NCBI GenBank assembly: GCA_902792985.1
Contig: CADBBT010000012.1
Coordinates: 1-32,860 of the forward strand
Origin: Oscillospiraceae bacterium
GTDB lineage: Bacteria > Bacillota > Clostridia > Oscillospirales > Acutalibacteraceae
Reading direction: 5' to 3'
Length of the DNA stretch: 32,860 nt
Position numbers and translations under genes: made by a program. This document shows, in pieces, positions 8,347 to 15,466 of the stretch (the first letter of the stretch is position 1; every line of letters starts with the position of its first letter). The notes under the pieces were generated by a model. That model searched no databases and had not been told where the DNA came from. It saw only the letters and a list, made by a program, of their open reading frames with translations.

Positions 8347-11121
8347 ATGAAGCACTATCTAATGCAGACACAGGGCGTGCTTGCCGAAGTCAACAGTTCG
8401 GAAAACGGACTGACGAGCGCCGAGGCCGAAAAGCGGCTTGCGGCAAACGGCAAGAACAAGCTCAAAGAGGCAGAAAAAGATTCGCTGTTTAAAAAGCTGA
8501 TCAATGCCCTCGCCGACCCGATGATCATCATGCTGATCGTCGCCGCTGCGATCCAGGGCGTCGTGGCTGTTGTTCAGGCGGCGGGAGAGTTCAAATTTGA
8601 AGACTTTGCAGACGTGGGCGTCATCCTCGTTGTGGTCATTATCAACACCGTTATGAGTCTTGTGCAGGAAAGCAAGGCCGAAGCTGCAATGGAAGCGCTC
8701 ATGCAAATGACGGCTGCAACGTCCCATGTGCTGCGCGACGGCAAGATCACGACCGTCAAGAGCGAAGACCTTGTGGTCGGCGATGTGGTCGTGCTGGAAG
8801 CCGGCGACGCTGTGCCTGCGGACTGCCGCATTCTTGAAAGCCATTCCATGAAAGTGGAGGAGGCTGCGCTGACCGGCGAAAGTGTGCCTGTCACAAAGAT
8901 CATTGACGTGCTGCAGCTCAAACAGGGCAATGATGACATTGCGCTGGGCGACCGCAAAAATATGCTTTATTCCGGTTCCACCGTCGTTTACGGCCGCGGC
9001 CGCGCAGTTGTGACCGGCACCGGTATGGAGACCGAAATGGGTAAGATCGCCGACGCGCTCTCCGAAGCGGAAGACGACCAGACCCCGCTGCAAAAGAAAA
9101 TGGGCGAGCTTTCCAAATTCCTGACCAAGCTCGTCATCGGCATCAGCGTGCTGGTGTTCGTCGTCGGCCTTGTGGAAAGCCTGATGACCTCCGGCGAACC
9201 GTTCTCCGCCGCGCTGCTCGGTAATATCGCCCTGTCCACCTTCATCGCCGCAATCGCGCTGGCGGTCGCCGCGATCCCCGAAGGTCTGCCCGCCGTGGTC
9301 ACGATCATTCTTTCCATCGGCGTGACCGCCATGAGCAAACGGCAGGCGCTGATCCGCAAGCTCACCGCTGTGGAAACGCTCGGCTGCACGCAGATCATCT
9401 GCTCGGATAAAACCGGCACACTGACACAGAACAAGATGACCGTTGTCGATCATTACGGCGACGATGAAGAACTGATCGCGACCGCGATGGCGCAGTGCTG
9501 CGACGCGCATCTGGATGAAAACAACGAGGCGGTCGGCGAACCGACCGAAGCTGCGCTGGTCAACTACGCATATATGCTCGGCCTTCCGAAGCAGGAGCTG
9601 AACGCGAAGCAGCCGCGCATCGGCGAAGCGCCGTTCGATTCCGGCCGTAAGATGATGTCTACCGTGCATGAGACAACGGAAGGCTATATCCAGTATACAA
9701 AGGGCGCGCCGGATGAGATCTTGAAAAAGTGCACGTCCGCCATCGTTGCGGGCAAGACCGTGCCGATGAACGACGACATCCGTGCAAGCATCCTCAAGGC
9801 GAACAAGGAAATGGCCGACCGTGCGCTGCGCGTGCTTGCCGTCTCCCTGCGTCAGTATAAAAAGGAACCCGAAAGCTATGACGCCGCCGCGCTGGAGCAG
9901 GAACTGGTCTTTGTCGGTCTGACCGGCATGATTGACCCGGTCCGTCCCGAAGTGAAGGCAGCAATCGAAGAATGCCGCGGCGCGGGCATCCGTCCGGTCA
10001 TGATCACCGGCGACCACAAGGATACCGCCGTTGCCATCGGCAAGGAGCTGGGCATCATCCATAATCCCGAAGAGGCCATCGTGGGTGCGGAGCTTGACAA
10101 GTTCACCGATGAAGAGCTGGTGGAAGAGGTCGTTAAGTATTCCGTTTATGCCCGTGTGCAGCCCGAACATAAGACCCGCATCGTCAAGGCGTGGAAAGCG
10201 CGCGGCATGGTGACCGCTATGACCGGCGACGGCGTCAACGACGCGCCGTCCATCAAGAGCGCCGACATCGGCATCGGCATGGGCATCACCGGTACCGACG
10301 TGACCAAGGGCGCATCCGACATGGTGCTTGCCGACGACAACTTTGCAACGATCGTCAACGCCGTGGAAGAAGGCCGCAAGATCTATGACAACGTCTGCAA
10401 GGTGCTGCAGTTCCAGCTTTCCACCAACATGAGCGAAGTCATCATCATGTTTGTGGCGTCCATCCTCAACTTCACGATCCTTTCCCCGGTGCATCTGCTC
10501 TGGGTCAACATGGTCACCGACTCGCTGCCGGGTCTTGCGCTCGGTATGGAAAAAGCCGAAGGCAACCTCATGCACCGCAAACCGCGTGCCACGACCGACG
10601 GCATCTTCTCCGGCGGCGCGGGCTTCGATATGGTCTGGCAGGGCATCTACCTTGCGATCATTGAAATCGCCGCCTATGTGCTCGGCTTCTTCTATGCCAA
10701 CCCCGGCCTTCCGTTCTGGGATACGATCAAGATGATCTGGGGCGCGAACGAAGCGACCAACAACGCCTGCCTGAACGCTATGTGCATGGCCTTCCTCGCG
10801 GTCAACTTCGCCGAGATCTTCTGCGCGGTCAACATGCGTTCGCGTATGGGCTCCATCATCAGCATTGGTATGTATAAGAATATGAACTGGTGGCTGGCCG
10901 GCGCGTTTGTGATCACAGTGGCCATGACGCTGCTGCCGATCTATGTGCCGTTCCTGCGTGATATCTTCTTCCCGCTTGGCGATACGGCCGGCGGCGTGGG
11001 TCATTTTGAACTCGATCCGCACGAACTGATCATCTCGTTCCTGCTTGCGGCGTCCACCGTGCCGGTCTTTGAAATCGGCAAAGCGATCCGCAGAGCGATC
11101 GCAAAGAAAAAGAACGCATAA
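8347..11121 (+). CDS. P-type Ca2+/Mn2+-transporting ATPase
   Basis: The 924-residue type II P-type ATPase pumps divalent cations out across the membrane using ATP. Seen in order: the N-terminal cation-ATPase domain, the actuator loop TGES (176-179), [10 protein letters not shown] in M4, the phosphorylated Asp354 in [31 protein letters not shown] in the hinge, and [13 protein letters not shown] in M6, where Asn and Asp match calcium-pump ligands. The ATG at 8347 follows GGAAAGGA. An upstream in-frame start would lie inside the riboswitch terminator and is rejected. Its control by a manganese riboswitch points to Mn2+ detoxification, as for other riboswitch-linked pumps of this type, though Ca2+ transport is also possible. 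It is monocistronic with its own terminator. Confidence 0.93.
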   Translation: MKHYLMQTQGVLAEVNSSENGLTSAEAEKRLAANGKNKLKEAEKDSLFKKLINALADPMIIMLIVAAAIQGVVAVVQAAGEFKFEDFADVGVILVVVIINTVMSLVQESKAEAAMEALMQMTAATSHVLRDGKITTVKSEDLVVGDVVVLEAGDAVPADCRILESHSMKVEEAALTGESVPVTKIIDVLQLKQGNDDIALGDRKNMLYSGSTVVYGRGRAVVTGTGMETEMGKIADALSEAEDDQTPLQKKMGELSKFLTKLVIGISVLVFVVGLVESLMTSGEPFSAALLGNIALSTFIAAIALAVAAIPEGLPAVVTIILSIGVTAMSKRQALIRKLTAVETLGCTQIICSDKTGTLTQNKMTVVDHYGDDEELIATAMAQCCDAHLDENNEAVGEPTEAALVNYAYMLGLPKQELNAKQPRIGEAPFDSGRKMMSTVHETTEGYIQYTKGAPDEILKKCTSAIVAGKTVPMNDDIRASILKANKEMADRALRVLAVSLRQYKKEPESYDAAALEQELVFVGLTGMIDPVRPEVKAAIEECRGAGIRPVMITGDHKDTAVAIGKELGIIHNPEEAIVGAELDKFTDEELVEEVVKYSVYARVQPEHKTRIVKAWKARGMVTAMTGDGVNDAPSIKSADIGIGMGITGTDVTKGASDMVLADDNFATIVNAVEEGRKIYDNVCKVLQFQLSTNMSEVIIMFVASILNFTILSPVHLLWVNMVTDSLPGLALGMEKAEGNLMHRKPRATTDGIFSGGAGFDMVWQGIYLAIIEIAAYVLGFFYANPGLPFWDTIKMIWGANEATNNACLNAMCMAFLAVNFAEIFCAVNMRSRMGSIISIGMYKNMNWWLAGAFVITVAMTLLPIYVPFLRDIFFPLGDTAGGVGHFELDPHELIISFLLAASTVPVFEIGKAIRRAIAKKKNA

Positions 11122-11127
11122 GTCTGA

Positions 11128-11159
11128 GAGGCTGCTTTGATAAAGCGGCCTCTTTTTTT
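11128..11159 (+). terminator. Intrinsic terminator of the P-type ATPase
   Basis: Arm GAGGCTGCTTT, a 3-nt loop and arm AAAGCGGCCTC with one G-U pair, followed by seven T. Confidence 0.88.
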
Positions 11160-11170
11160 GCGCGCGAGCC

Positions 11171-11199
11171 TTGCAAATCTGCGCAGTGAATGATATAAT
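11171..11199 (+). promoter_or_regulatory. Promoter of the esterase gene
   Basis: TTGCAA (11171-11176), a 17-nt spacer and the perfect TATAAT (11194-11199), 39 bp before the start codon. Confidence 0.75.
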
Positions 11200-11238
11200 C
11201 AAACTAAAGATGAGTGAACGCAGAAAGGGGCTTTTGTT

Positions 11239-12141
11239 ATGTCTATTGTTTTTCCGATCATGCGTGTGTTCTGGAACCACGTCAAGCACACCGATCAGGT
11301 GCGTCTTGCAACGCAAACCGAACCCGAGGGCATCGCCCGCGTCTATAACCTGCCGTATCTTGACAGCGGCAACCCGTATCACACGATCGACGTCTATTAT
11401 CCGGTGGAGCACGAAGGTCCGCTGCCGGTTATCATCGACGTGCACGGCGGCGGCTGGATGTACGGCGACAAAGAGCTGAACCGTATGTACTGCCTGAACC
11501 TTGCAAAACGCGGCTATGTTGTGTTCAACATGAGCTACCGCCTTGTGCCGCAGGTAACGATCAAGGAGCAGCTGCAGGACGTGATGGCGGCAATGCAGTG
11601 GATCGAAGCGCACATGTGCGACTACCCCTGCGACGAAGCGCACATTCTTTTGACCGGCGATTCCGCCGGTGCGCAGCTTGCATCCTTTACGGCGGCGCTG
11701 CTGACCAGCGAAGAACTGCGCGGCGTGTTTGAGGTGCCTGCATGCGGGCTGAAATTGACCGCGCTCGGTCTGGTTTCGCCGGTGATCTATCTGAACGCTG
11801 GCGGCTATATGGGCGTATATACAACGCAGATGTGGGGCAAGAACTATAAAGAGTTGCCGACCTATCCGTTCATGAACATCGACGCGTTGCTTCCGTTTGC
11901 AAAAATGCCGCCGACCTTCCTTGTGGCGTCCAGCGGAGATTTCATGGCGAAGGACATGGCACGCCGTGCCTATGCTGATTTTCAAAAGTTCGGCATCCCG
12001 GTGACGCTGATGGATTTCCCGACCTTTGAGGGTGAGGATCTGCCGCATGTGTTCAGCGTGATCTATCCCGAAAGCAAGGCTGGCGTCATGGCGATTGAGG
12101 GTATGCTTCAGGTTTTTGCGTCGGTAGCTGATAGTCGTTAG
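11239..12141 (+). CDS. Alpha/beta-hydrolase esterase/lipase (HSL-like)
   Basis: The 300-residue protein belongs to the carboxylesterase group with the HGGGW oxyanion motif (69-73) and the GDSAG nucleophile elbow (Ser142). Segments near the C-terminal end (SSGDFMAKD and LPHVF) probably supply the acid and the histidine of the triad. These enzymes cleave short acyl or acetyl esters, including sugar acetates. There is no signal peptide, though the N terminus is mildly hydrophobic. The start is supported by AGAAAGGGG 10 bp upstream and a strong promoter. The last six codons (SVADSR) and the TAG stop lie in a 7-bp repeat array, so the native C terminus may have been replaced or trimmed. The gene stands alone and its substrate is unknown. 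Confidence 0.87.
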   Translation: MSIVFPIMRVFWNHVKHTDQVRLATQTEPEGIARVYNLPYLDSGNPYHTIDVYYPVEHEGPLPVIIDVHGGGWMYGDKELNRMYCLNLAKRGYVVFNMSYRLVPQVTIKEQLQDVMAAMQWIEAHMCDYPCDEAHILLTGDSAGAQLASFTAALLTSEELRGVFEVPACGLKLTALGLVSPVIYLNAGGYMGVYTTQMWGKNYKELPTYPFMNIDALLPFAKMPPTFLVASSGDFMAKDMARRAYADFQKFGIPVTLMDFPTFEGEDLPHVFSVIYPESKAGVMAIEGMLQVFASVADSR

Positions 12142-12200
12142 TCGTTAGTCGGTAGCTGTTAGCTGTTAGCTGTTAGCTGCTAGCTGTTAGCTGTTAGCGA
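12124..12200 (+). repeat. Heptanucleotide tandem array, left (11 units, consensus NTAGCTG/NTAGTCG)
   Basis: Eleven 7-bp units run without a break: GTAGCTG, ATAGTCG, TTAGTCG twice, GTAGCTG, TTAGCTG three times, CTAGCTG, TTAGCTG and a final TTAGCGA. The first units overlap the esterase C terminus and supply its stop. Every unit contains TAG. Confidence 0.92.
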
Positions 12201-12214
12201 TCCTATAAGTTCAA

Positions 12215-12383
12215 GGGTCTGTTGCAAAATAGACGGTTCGAATATGTACATAAAAAAGAAGACGCTTTCAGAGGCAAACACCGCTGAAAAGCGTCTTTTC
12301 TTTGATTCGATCTTGAATTCTTTTTGCAATTTGCTATCGGTTTTCTTTTATGCAGCAGATCCGACTTTTTTAGCAACTGACCG
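12215..12383. mobile_element. Possible MITE-like element between the heptad arrays
   Basis: The left end GGGTCTGTTGCAAAAT (from 12215) and the reverse complement of the right end, CGGTCAGTTGCTAAAA (from 12383), match at about 13 of 17 positions. They resemble IS6-family type termini with a TGTTGCAAA core. The 169-bp interior holds no gene, only a terminator hairpin. No transposase or clear target duplication was seen. The flanking arrays are inverted relative to each other. This is tentative. Confidence 0.3.
12252..12303. terminator. Bidirectional terminator between the esterase and GPH genes
   Basis: Arms AAGACGCTTTCAG and CTGAAAAGCGTCTT (one bulged A) are flanked by AAAAAAG on the left and TTTTCTTT on the right. 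It serves both convergent genes. Confidence 0.8.
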
Positions 12384-12482
12384 CTAGCGGCTAGCAGCTA
12401 GCAGCTAACAGCTAACAGCTAACAGCTAACAGCTATCAGCTACCGACTAACGACTAACAGCTAACAGCTATCGACTAACGAC
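12382..12482 (-). repeat. Heptanucleotide tandem array, right (about 14 units, inverted copy)
   Basis: Units such as AGCTAAC, AGCTAGC, AGCTATC and GACTAAC on the plus strand are the reverse complement of the left array (TTAGCTG and TTAGTCG). The array begins directly after the stop codon of the GPH symporter on the minus strand. Together with 12124-12200 it forms a large inverted repeat. Confidence 0.92.
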
Positions 12483-14312
12483 TTATTCCGCCTTATTCCG
12501 CTTGGCGTTTAGTTCGTCAAGAATGCGCGTGTGCTCCTTGTCGGTGAGCGGATAGTTCCAGGTGGGGATGGCAGCGAGCGCCATGCCGATGGCCGGCGGC
12601 ACCGAGATCAGGAAGAACATCGCAGCGGCAAAAATGCCGTCGTTGTAGGTCTTGAAGTCCGCGCCGTTGACAAGGGCGTTGTTGAGCAGCGCGACGTTTT
12701 TATCTGAGAAGTGAACGATTGCGTAAACTGCGCCGGAGATCAGTGAGGCGATACCGGCGGAAAGCTTGGTGATGAAGCTTTGGCCGGAGAAGAACACGCC
12801 GTCCGGACGGATGCCGTTTGTGTATTCCTCATAGTCCACGCAGTCGGCGATCATGACAGACTGCAAAACGTTGAGCGAACCCATGGACGCGCCTGCCATG
12901 AAGAAGAGGATGCTCATGATGACCATGCCGCTCCAGGTCAGCACATTGCCGCCGGAGATCAGGAAGAACACAAAGATCAGACCGAACGGGATCGCGCCGA
13001 TGAGGGTGAAGAAGTTGTAGAGCTTTTTCTTTTCGAATTTTTGAATCAGCTTCGGCACAAACAGCGGGAAGAAGATCATGCCGCCGAACAGACCGATGAC
13101 AAGGATGACGACCTTGAGCACAAGCGCAACATTCAGCGCGCCGTCAACAAAGAGCGTGCCGCCGATATCGTTGTTGAAGAAGTAATACATCACCAGCGTC
13201 ATGGCAACGATGGAAAGCAGTTGGATCGGGCTTCTGAGAATGCCGGAGATCAAGATCTTGCGGAACGGCTTGTTGCGGAACATGATCTGGAAGTTTTCGC
13301 GGATCGTGTAAGTTTTGGTGTTTTGCGGCGTGACCTTTTCCTTGACGGAGAAGCCGGCAAACTGGAAGAGGATCGACGCGAAGACCGTCATCACAACGGC
13401 CAGCGTGATATACGCCATACGCAGCGAGTGCGCTTCGTCCATGCCCTGATTCTTGAAGATGCCCTGGAAGGCCGGCGCGATCATGGTGAACAGTGTGCCG
13501 ATCATGCCGACATTTGCAACGGCACGGGCAAGCGAGAGTGCTTTTGCACGGTCATTCTGGTCTTCGGTCATCAGCGAGGTGACGCCCCACAGCGGGATGT
13601 CGCCGATGGTGTAGGTCATGCCCCAAAGGACATAGGAGATGGCCGCCCAGGCGATGATGAGGATGGCTTTGCCGCCGGTCTTTTTCTCAAAACCGAGCTC
13701 ACTCTGGAATTCCTGCAGAATGGTTTCGGCAAGCGCCGTGTCTGTCACAGGCGCTTTGTCGGCGTCCGTGTAGATCATGACTTTCGTCTTGATGATGTTG
13801 CCGTCGGCGTCCATCAGATGTTTGCCGTTTTCGTCCTTCTGCAGCTCCCACGAACCGCCGGCGGGAACGAACAGATATTTTACGCCGTCATATTCCAGCT
13901 CCTTGGTCAGCTCGCTTTCGGAAAACGCAACATAAGCTGCCGGATCCTGCAGCGCGACCTCATGCAGATCGTTCGGTTCGGCATACATGCCGTTGATAAA
14001 GGGCAGGATCGTGGTGACCATGATCACCGCGGGAACAAACAGAAGATAAGGTTTGCATTTGCCCCATTTGGTGCGGGTCTTGTCAACGATCGTGCCCATC
14101 ATCGGGTCGTTGATCGCGTCCCAAACTCTCGCCAGCGCAAAAATGAGCGAGCAGGCGATGGCGGGAAGGAAGATCACGCTTTGAAAATAAAAGGCGAGAC
14201 CGGTAGCAATGATGTTGTAAATGATGTTCTGCCCGGCAAGGCCGGTCAAATAGCCGGCAAGTTCTTTGCGGGAATAGGTGATGGTATTGCGCGGCGGTGT
14301 TAGTTTGCTCAT
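12483..14312 (-). CDS. GPH-family sugar:cation symporter with extracytoplasmic insertion
   Basis: The 609-residue protein has the glycoside-pentoside-hexuronide:cation symporter signature ARVWDAINDPMMGTIVD (61-77) followed by TRTKWGKCKPYLL, as in MelB-like transporters, with about twelve membrane helices. It is over 100 residues longer than usual because a hydrophilic insertion (about 110-211) follows the third helix, a loop expected outside the cell. The insertion contains YDGVKYLFVPAGGSW and a DENGKHLMDADGN turn. The start is placed by AAAAGAGG and a strong promoter upstream. It is monocistronic, divergent from ispE and convergent with the esterase, and its stop codon abuts a repeat array. 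The transported sugar cannot be told. Membrane topology is inferred from the family. Confidence 0.9.
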   Translation of the reverse strand: MSKLTPPRNTITYSRKELAGYLTGLAGQNIIYNIIATGLAFYFQSVIFLPAIACSLIFALARVWDAINDPMMGTIVDKTRTKWGKCKPYLLFVPAVIMVTTILPFINGMYAEPNDLHEVALQDPAAYVAFSESELTKELEYDGVKYLFVPAGGSWELQKDENGKHLMDADGNIIKTKVMIYTDADKAPVTDTALAETILQEFQSELGFEKKTGGKAILIIAWAAISYVLWGMTYTIGDIPLWGVTSLMTEDQNDRAKALSLARAVANVGMIGTLFTMIAPAFQGIFKNQGMDEAHSLRMAYITLAVVMTVFASILFQFAGFSVKEKVTPQNTKTYTIRENFQIMFRNKPFRKILISGILRSPIQLLSIVAMTLVMYYFFNNDIGGTLFVDGALNVALVLKVVILVIGLFGGMIFFPLFVPKLIQKFEKKKLYNFFTLIGAIPFGLIFVFFLISGGNVLTWSGMVIMSILFFMAGASMGSLNVLQSVMIADCVDYEEYTNGIRPDGVFFSGQSFITKLSAGIASLISGAVYAIVHFSDKNVALLNNALVNGADFKTYNDGIFAAAMFFLISVPPAIGMALAAIPTWNYPLTDKEHTRILDELNAKRNKAE

Positions 14313-14359
14313 GCAAAAAGCCTCTTTTCATTTATAATAGGCAAGATACCCTAAGTAAT

Positions 14360-14388
14360 ATTATATCGAAAAATGTCCCTTGCGTCAA
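14360..14388 (-). promoter_or_regulatory. Promoter of the GPH symporter
   Basis: On the minus strand: TTGACG (14383-14388), a 17-nt spacer and perfect TATAAT (14360-14365), about 50 bp before the start. Confidence 0.75.
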
Positions 14389-14444
14389 GGAACCGAAAAA
14401 TAGAAAAATGTGGTCGAAATTGGTCATTGTGTACAAAGCGGACG

Positions 14445-14474
14445 TTGACAAGCGCCGTTCCCGCGTGGTAAAAT
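14445..14474 (+). promoter_or_regulatory. Promoter of ispE
   Basis: TTGACA (14445-14450), an 18-nt spacer and TAAAAT (14469-14474), preceded by TGG as an extended -10. The ispE start follows 50 bp later. Confidence 0.75.
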
Positions 14475-14523
14475 ATAGTGTCCGATCACCGAAAGAACCG
14501 TCCTTTTTGAATGGAGCATTTTT

Positions 14524-15393
14524 ATGAAACTGACGATGAAGGCAAACGCCAAGCTCAACCTGATGCTTGACATCTTATCAACGCTGCCGAACGGCTATCA
14601 CGAGCTGTTTATGGTCATGCAGTCGGTCGACCTTGCGGATGAAGTGACCGTTGCGCTGACCGACAGCAACAACATCACCCTCACCTGCAGCGATCCGAAG
14701 CTGCCGACCGATGAACGCAACCTTGCATACAAAGCAGCCGCTGCGTTTTTTAAGCATTTCGATCTGCCGCTGCAGGGCCTTTCGATCCATATTGAAAAGC
14801 ACATTCCTCAGGCGGCCGGGCTTGCCGGCGGCAGCGCGGATGCGGCTGCGGTGCTGCGCGCGCTGTTTGCGCTGTTTCAAAAAACGCCCGACGTGCGCAC
14901 GATCGCCGCGCTTGGCAGAAAAATCGGCTCAGACGTGCCGTTTTGTGCGCTGGGCGGTTTGATGCTCGCGCAGCACACCGGCACGCTTCTGTCGTTTTTG
15001 CCGGAACTGCCGCTTGGCACTTTTGTCCTCGTGACGCCGGATCATCCGGTTTCGACCGCCGCCGCATACGCTGCGTTCGATACTGCCGGCCGTGTGCGCC
15101 ATCCCGACCGCCGCGGTATGCTGGAAAGCATCTTGAACGGCGATGCCGACGGTGTCTGCGCGCGTGTGAACAATGTGTTTGAACAGTTCATCGATGTACC
15201 GGAACGTGTGCAGATCAAAGCTGTGATGCGCGCGCACGGTGCAAAGGCAAGCTGCATGAGCGGCAGCGGACCGACCGTGTTCGGCATGTTCGAAACCGAA
15301 GAGACGGCAGAATCTGCTGCAGCAGCACTGAAAAAGGAGTATCAAAACGTGTTTGTCTGCCGTGCGGCAGAGCAGGGGATCGAAACAATTTAA
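14524..15393 (+). CDS. ispE: 4-diphosphocytidyl-2-C-methyl-D-erythritol kinase
   Basis: The 289-residue GHMP kinase phosphorylates CDP-methylerythritol with ATP, the fourth step of the MEP pathway to isoprenoids. The N-terminal ANAKLNL gives catalytic Lys10, and GYHELFMVMQSVDLAD is typical of IspE. PQAAGLAGGSADAAA (95-109) is the ATP-binding glycine loop, GSDVPF supplies Asp137, and CMSGSGPTVFG is the third GHMP motif. The length is normal. GGAG precedes the ATG, and a strong promoter drives it alone. The gene implies use of the MEP pathway rather than mevalonate. No neighbouring gene belongs to that pathway, so it looks like an isolated housekeeping gene. Confidence 0.95.
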   Translation: MKLTMKANAKLNLMLDILSTLPNGYHELFMVMQSVDLADEVTVALTDSNNITLTCSDPKLPTDERNLAYKAAAAFFKHFDLPLQGLSIHIEKHIPQAAGLAGGSADAAAVLRALFALFQKTPDVRTIAALGRKIGSDVPFCALGGLMLAQHTGTLLSFLPELPLGTFVLVTPDHPVSTAAAYAAFDTAGRVRHPDRRGMLESILNGDADGVCARVNNVFEQFIDVPERVQIKAVMRAHGAKASCMSGSGPTVFGMFETEETAESAAAALKKEYQNVFVCRAAEQGIETI

Positions 15394-15409
15394 TTCAACA
15401 AGAATCGCC

Positions 15410-15445
15410 AAAAACCCCGGCTGCGGAGTGTTTCCACAGCCGGGG
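15410..15445 (-). terminator. Terminator between ispE and the giant gene, strongest on the minus strand
   Basis: Arms CCCCGGCTGCGGA (15415-15427) and TCCACAGCCGGGG (15433-15445) pair with one mismatch. The five A at 15410-15414 become a U tract for the minus-strand giant gene. The plus-strand side has only an interrupted T run, so it may also serve ispE weakly. Confidence 0.75.
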
Positions 15446-15466
15446 TCATGTTTGTTTTCGGGGGTG

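Noticed and set aside
8359-12048. Minus-strand open frame of 1229 codons
   Set aside because: It is antisense to the P-type ATPase and the esterase. The His/Arg/Asp-rich sequence is typical of a reverse-strand shadow.
14297-14527. Small plus-strand frame of 76 codons upstream of ispE
   Set aside because: It overlaps the symporter start and both promoters, with no family likeness.
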